A DNA stretch of 64,000 nucleotides from Apostichopus californicus (taxonomy: Eukaryota; Echinodermata; Holothuroidea; Aspidochirotida; Stichopodidae): positions 1-64,000 of the forward strand of contig JAIPMN010001124.1 in NCBI GenBank assembly GCA_020650975.1. Reading direction: 5' to 3'. A program made the position numbers and the translations under genes. The notes below the pieces were generated by a model. The model did not search any database. It was not told the DNA's origin and worked only from the letters and a program-made list of their open reading frames with translations. Below, in pieces: positions 58,942-64,000 of this stretch (the first letter of the stretch is position 1; the number at the start of each line of letters is the position of its first letter).

Positions 58942-60839
58942 GTAAGTATTCTGGTGTAGATGTTAGAATCATCATATCAGTTAAACAGGGGATTAATTTA
59001 ATTAACAAAAGTTATCATTATTAACTAACAATACTTAATGTAAATCTGCTGTATGTTAATATCAGGGATTGGATTTAATTAGTTTAAGTGGATTTATTGG
59101 AATAAATAAGGCCATCGTTCAAGGAAATTTATAGGATGTTGCAATAAATGAAAACAAAACAAAATGTATAAATCGGTGGGTTATTAAAATCGGTGTTGGC
59201 CCGGGGTGAGTTAAGAGGGTTAGAGCTGTGTTCTTGTCGTATTATATCTTAGTTTATTTTTATGGAAGGATGAGTCTTAATGTGACAAAATTTTTAATTT
59301 TGATAAAAAAAGTGGTAAGAAAACAAAACGGAATCGGATTTGAGTTAATTCTGATGAAAGTTGTCCCCATTCTAATGGTTTTATTTTAAAATTTGGGAAT
59401 AATAACTTAAATCTCCCAATTCAATAAGACATGATTATTGCTTAAGTAATACTTAGTATGTATCGCAACATGGTAAGCCTTTTGCAGTTATTTACACTTT
59501 TCTTGAAATCGTGAGGCAAATTAAATTCCCGCCCGCGTTGACTATACACAAACTTTGAATCACCCCCTCCCCCTCCCTCCTCCCTCCTCCCATCGCAGCG
59601 CGTGACTCTTTTGCACCCCTCATTCCACTTTTAATTCTTAAACCAACTCTAACCGCATCTGATCATCTTTCTGTTACTCTCGCTGGTTTAGAATCACCAC
59701 CAGCTCTAATATTAAGTAATATTGCATACACTGTAGTTATACAAGTAGACACTCAGGCATCGCTACTACATGAATATATTTATTTTCTCATTCTAATAAA
59801 CCTTATCAAATTCAAAGTGTTTAGGCACAGCGTAATATATTACACATTGCCTTTTAGCAAATCCTAATCTCCACACCCTACCCAGTCCTCAGCCATGTCA
59901 CCCCCCTCATTGACATCACCTCGTCCACTCCGCCTTAATTATGACATGAACGATAATTGTACTTTTGAAATTGCTACACGTGAGTTTATTATGCTATGTT
60001 GGTCAGCTACGTTTGGTGCATATTAGTCATTATGGGAAAGCCACATGCAAATTGAAAGATCTGCTGTACTTCCTTATTCAAAATTCCACCTCTGCTGACC
60101 TCAAATAAATTGAGATCTTCTTGAAAGTAGAGTAAAAAAGTTCTACAATATCAAAGTAAAGTACTATGCATATGTGATCTCTCTTGATGAACTGGATTTA
60201 TAGCGTTTTTGACCTTTTTTTCTACCTTTTGATGGCAACTGAAAATTGAACTCCACCAAAACGAAACTGCATTTGTACTTATTATTGGGAGTACATATCA
60301 AATATGAGATCTGTTGTCGTAACCTTACTTAAGGTATTGTGTTTCAAGCTAGGACATCACACACTTACAATACGTTTACACACACACATATGTAGAAGAG
60401 CATTGGTATTATCAACTTGACTGCATCTAGGCTACTTGTCTGCCTTCGGTAAGTAACCTACAAAACAGAAAGACTTACCTGCGATTAGGCATGAGATTGC
60501 ATAGTCCAGTTTATAGAACAATTTAGGGAACAATTTGTGTTTGCGGTAGTGGCTAAAATATTGTCATTTTTTACTGCAGAATGCAGATATGAATGCTAGG
60601 ATTAGGTGATCTGGCTGAGAGCCAAATCACTGAAATCACTGTGTACCGATGTGTCTGGGTACTGTCATCGGTACTGTACAGCAACTGTTTCATGTATTAT
60701 ATAGTAAAATAAGTTTGTGAGCCGATCATAGTACTTACCCTGATGATTTGGCCTTCAATATAAGATAAAGGTTTTTGTTGGTTAAGCTTAGATCTGTTTG
60801 ATTGATTGCACTTTCTTAGGTGCAGGGTTGATAAGGTCT
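58942..60839. other. Spacer between NLR LRR exon and Helitron, no gene seen
   Basis: A+T-rich DNA with one C/T-rich patch at about 59563-59595 (CCCTCCCTCCTCCC type). No LRR exon, RNA gene or transposon end was recognised. Confidence 0.5.
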
Positions 60840-60863
60840 TTTGCCATGTCTTTGTAGCGTTGT

Positions 60864-61166
60864 TCAACATCTATCTTGGCACATTTGAAGACTTTGGTTG
60901 CAGTGGTGATTGTTATATTTATCTGTCTTCATTATATAGTTTGTTTTCATCACAGTTGTCCCTTGGGTGAGGGTCTTCAGTTTTGAACCATCGTAGAGGG
61001 TCGCCTTAATAACCCCTGTGTTATCTGAAAGGGCTAGGTGATAACGTTCCTTCTGTTGTCCATTTGTGTTGAATGGGCGTGGTTTGCTCACTTGCAGAAC
61101 TTTAGCTTTGAACAGTTTACTGTATGGAGCTGGCTTCAGTAAAGCTAGCTCTTTGATGGTTAACAT
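60864..61166 (-). CDS. OB-fold (RPA-like) ORF of the Helitron
   Basis: A 100-residue intact frame, MLTIKELALLKPAPYSKLF then AKVLQVSKPRPF and RYHLALSDNTGVIKATLYDG. The pattern of a beta strand, a basic turn and LSDNTG(V/L)IKATLYDG is that of single-strand-DNA-binding OB folds such as RPA. Some animal and plant Helitrons carry such a protein. It lies after the helicase on the same strand. It could be the N-terminal part of a longer ORF. Confidence 0.65.
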   Translation of the reverse strand: MLTIKELALLKPAPYSKLFKAKVLQVSKPRPFNTNGQQKERYHLALSDNTGVIKATLYDGSKLKTLTQGTTVMKTNYIMKTDKYNNHHCNQSLQMCQDRC

Positions 61167-61342
61167 TCTGTGTTGATAAGAGAAAAAAGGGTAAAATGGA
61201 AATCTGATATCATTATGTACATGTTATATGAAGTATTCGACTTGTTACTGGCAATAATAGACATGCGAATAACTTGTTCAAATGGGTAAAAAATAATAAT
61301 TGGGAATTCGCGTAAAATTCAGGGAAACTTTATTTTGCTTAG

Positions 61343-62560
61343 TTATTTCACAAATGGAATTAGAAAATTATCTCCTACCGCATGTACACTGCAAAAACCC
61401 AGAGTTTTTTCTCCCTTAAGTGGGAATTTATACCTGGTAATAGAAGTGGATGAAGACATGTTTCTGACTAAAGGGTTATCAAACACCTTGTGTTGTTGAA
61501 GAAACAGTTTGACATGTTGTCTGTGATGTTGACACTTTTTGCTTGTTACCAACTGTTTCATTTTCAAAGTCTACTGTGACTGCATTTGGATGATGTGTGC
61601 AGGATTGGTCGTTATGGAACGTATTGCACCACATAATCCATTTACCAATCTATCTGAGACAGCTAAATTGGCAGTTAACATGACTTTTGCTCCAATAGCT
61701 ATTTCTATTTTTGGTTGCAAGCTGCAAGATTTATTTGAGTGAATGGGTGTTTTACGTTTACTTTTCCTCCCTTGTTTGTCAAATTGAATGTCAAGAGCAT
61801 GAACTGTGTGTTGGAACAACATTTGTTTAGCATGTAGGTGTTATGTGCATCAACATTTCTTGAAAATATGTGTAAAGAATCTTCAGGATATTTTGGTGTT
61901 GACGCTGCTAATCTATCTTGCAGTAGCTTTTTATGAATTGTGTCTATAGCTGTATCCTTTTGTGCAACTCGTTTACTGTTCAAGAGTTATGCAAACTGCA
62001 TATCTCCTTCTGTCTCATGATTTCATCAAGTTCCCACTTGTGGAAGAGAGACCATGAACTGACCAACGACCCTGGATCAACATCAAATAGTGGTTTGCCA
62101 TTTATTGGAGGCAACTGATAAAAATCACCTACGCATAGTATACTGGCATTACAGAATGGTTGATTTGAAACTCCTTTAATTTGTTGTAGGCGACAACTTA
62201 TGTAATGAAGCATATCTTGCAGGTTGACCATAGACACCTCGTCAATAATGATGATTTAATTGAGAACACATCAACATATAAGTCTTGAGTTTACCTTGAC
62301 CAAGAGGTATGTAAGGCATTTTAGTATTGCGTATTGATAACGCAGAATGAGTTGTCTGGCCGTGAATGTTGAATGCAGCATGCAGCAGTGCCTGTAAATG
62401 CAAGGAGAAGAACAGTGACACTGGCTGCCGAAGGCAAATTAGTTCTGAATTTCTTCTCCGCCTGATGGTTTATGCATTCTATGAGTAGAGATTTACCTTT
62501 GCCTGCACCACCAGTCAAAAATATATGGAATGGTGTTGTGTTGCGATCGTTCACTCTTTG
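61343..62560 (-). pseudogene. Pif1-like helicase domain of the Helitron, broken
   Basis: Motifs in order: Walker A FLTGGAGKGKSLLIE (about 62490-62535), Walker B IIIDEVSMVN (about 62225-62255), motif III ILCVGDFYQLPPI (about 62105-62145), the block AIGAKVMLTANLAVSDRLVN (about 61640-61700) and SITRYKFPL (about 61415-61445). These are the Pif1 family signatures. The pieces lie in different frames with stops between them, so no full helicase is made. Confidence 0.82.
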
Positions 62561-62987
62561 ATAACACCAGCTAGTAATGTATCGGAATAGTTTCCTTTGG
62601 TTGGTATTGAGAGATTGGAATAGTGTGTCGAAGTTCTGTTCAATTTTCTTTTCAATAGAGTGAGTTAAATTTATATCATGTTTGTCAAAGTATTGTCAAT
62701 CTGATTCTAAATACTTGATAATACCGGTATTACCTCACCTATGTCATGTGGTTCGTAGAGATTTTGTTCATTGACTGTGTCATGATCAGCATAATCAATT
62801 GTACCCAGAACCTCGGTATCACAGCATGCATCATTACATTGTGGTGTTGTTTCAAAAGCAATTTCCCATGCCTCATCTAAGTCTCTAATTTGTTTTTCAA
62901 AGTTTTCATATTGGATCTGCCTATGTCTTTTACCGGTTTGATTCCATGGTTACAGTGAACAGTTCCCGTTTGAAAATATTGTTCGTA

Positions 62988-63626
62988 CTAAGTAAGAGAT
63001 GCATCATTTTGCAAATCTTTTTTGGTATGAGGTAGAACTAACCTTAATAATCCCTGGTAATACTTTTTTGGATTTGTTTCCATTCTAGTTCTGTTGTAAC
63101 GTACAACTGCACACTTTTTTGTCCGTTCAAGAACGAAACCTAAATCAAAGTCTAGGGTACTGCATATTTTTTTCTTTATGGAACTGCTGAAAATGTATTC
63201 GGAAGCAAATGTTGCTAAACACATGTCCTGAAAGTGGAGCGACTTTGGTCTGTATTTTTCCATCATATTTGTTACCCATATATTCTTACGTTTTTCATTT
63301 TGTTTGCAATACTGACAAAAGCAAGGTAATCCGATGTGCATCTGCATCTGTTGGTACATAACTACTTTACGTGATGAAACTTTCAGTCTCATACCTGTTA
63401 CTCTGTACACAGCTTCCATAATAGAAATCTCCCTATGGTTCAAATAAACTATTCCCAAGCGACGTAACTTTGTTATATCATCTTTGTGACAATTACGTGC
63501 ATCTTCTCGAGCCATCTTTAGCAATGTCCCCATCTCTCTTTCAGCTTTACTAAAGTACGATACAGTGTACATAATACAGCTGTATGGATTTAATACAAAC
63601 TGTATATCCATATTTGCATTACACAC
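62988..63626 (-). CDS. Helitron Rep-helicase linker region (212-residue frame)
   Basis: The frame has NANMDIQFVLNPYSCIMYTV, SKAEREMGTLLKMAREDARN, LNHREISIMEAVYRVTGMRL and HFQDMCLATFASEY, the conserved section between Rep and helicase in Helitron proteins. Just upstream, RRQPNEYWVNNYNPDLLR continues the same domain in a different frame, so a one-base shift separates them near 63625. Confidence 0.8.
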   Translation of the reverse strand: MCNANMDIQFVLNPYSCIMYTVSYFSKAEREMGTLLKMAREDARNCHKDDITKLRRLGIVYLNHREISIMEAVYRVTGMRLKVSSRKVVMYQQMQMHIGLPCFCQYCKQNEKRKNIWVTNMMEKYRPKSLHFQDMCLATFASEYIFSSSIKKKICSTLDFDLGFVLERTKKCAVVRYNRTRMETNPKKYYQGLLRLVLPHTKKDLQNDASLT

Positions 63627-63769
63627 CTCAGTAGATCTGGGTTGTAGTTATTAACCCAGTATTCATTTGGCTGTCTTCGCAAGAATATTGTTTCCTTTGA
63701 AGTCAACAGAGAGAGGGCTTGCTGTAAATCTGCCTGTGAAATGTCTGAAAGATGGAGAAAGTCTTCATG

Positions 63770-63900
63770 GTTGAAATATTAGTTCATCCGCCATAATTTC
63801 ATTTTGGATGAAGCTCTGTACCCTATGTTCGAACATTCTAGCTGCTGTAACAGGATTGCTTGAAATTATGTCACAGTGTTTACTCCAAGTTATGTCATCT
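63770..63900 (-). pseudogene. Helitron_like_N remnant
   Basis: The minus strand reads ITWSKHCDIISSNPVTAARM and FEHRVQSFIQNEIM before a stop. The phrase NPVTAAR-F..R...F is typical of the Helitron replication-initiator N-terminal domain. The HUH nickase motif is not in this window part. Confidence 0.7.
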
Positions 63901-64000
63901 GGAACAGTTCCCCCCCCCCCCCCTTTGGATCAATATTGCAGCAGTAATCTAATTATATATAATGTATGTGGCAACGTAGTATTTGATGATTATGGTCATT

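Larger units (their letters stand above)
60840..64000 (-). mobile_element. Decayed Helitron (Rep-Helicase type), continues off the right edge
   Basis: Reading leftward on the minus strand, the order is Rep_N remnants (about 63770-63900), a Rep-helicase linker domain (62988-63740), a Pif1-like helicase (about 61343-62560) and an OB-fold ORF (60864-61166). This is the domain order of animal Helitrons, which move by rolling circle. Several frameshifts and stops interrupt the protein. The 3' hairpin and CTRR end were not found, nor was the 5' end. As a plain DNA transposon it is treated as a dead copy. Confidence 0.83.

Overview
This is a window of an animal nuclear genome. The genes are split by GT-AG introns, A+T is high, and the DNA is crowded with hAT-type miniature transposons, LINE pieces and a decayed Helitron. 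The gene set (BBS2, RIBC2, a TASOR homologue, and a NACHT-LRR receptor of the expanded echinoderm type) suggests an invertebrate deuterostome. An echinoderm, perhaps a sea cucumber, is my best guess; this is inference, because I could run no database search.

Layout. (1) 24-7326, minus strand: BBS2, exons 1-13, with the 3' end running off the left edge. (2) 7327-9190: a divergent intergenic region with an X-box-like RFX motif and a telomere-like TTAGGG-rich array. (3) 9191-14181, plus strand: a complete five-exon RIBC2 of 379 residues. (4) 14182-20465: RIBC2 3' UTR, a hAT MITE, and a broken CR1-like LINE that carries a later hAT insertion with a clean target duplication. (5) 20466-43728, plus strand: an 18-exon TASOR/TASOR2-like gene. 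All splice phases agree and the model encodes 1303 residues. Its introns hold a 2.85-kb hAT element with a second hAT element inside it, two LINE 3' fragments, and several mini- and midi-satellites. (6) 43729-48746: repeat-rich spacer with a second composite copy of the element found inside the LINE. (7) 48747-58941, plus strand: an NLR immune receptor gene with a tiny first coding exon (tentative), one large NACHT exon and at least one leucine-rich-repeat exon; further repeat exons may lie outside the window. (8) 60.8-64 kb, minus strand: a decayed Helitron with Rep-N remnants, a central domain, a Pif1-like helicase and an OB-fold ORF.

How the genes relate. BBS2 (BBSome cargo adaptor) and RIBC2 (protein inside ciliary doublet microtubules) are both ciliary genes in head-to-head orientation, consistent with shared RFX control. 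TASOR is the scaffold of the HUSH silencing complex, which in mammals represses LINE-derived and other intronless foreign DNA; here its gene is itself full of transposon insertions. The NLR is a separate innate-immunity locus. I recognise no operon-like or clearly new multigene system. The most unusual material is repeat architecture: nested hAT elements with intact 8-bp target duplications, an in-frame 45/48-bp minisatellite, and composite elements.
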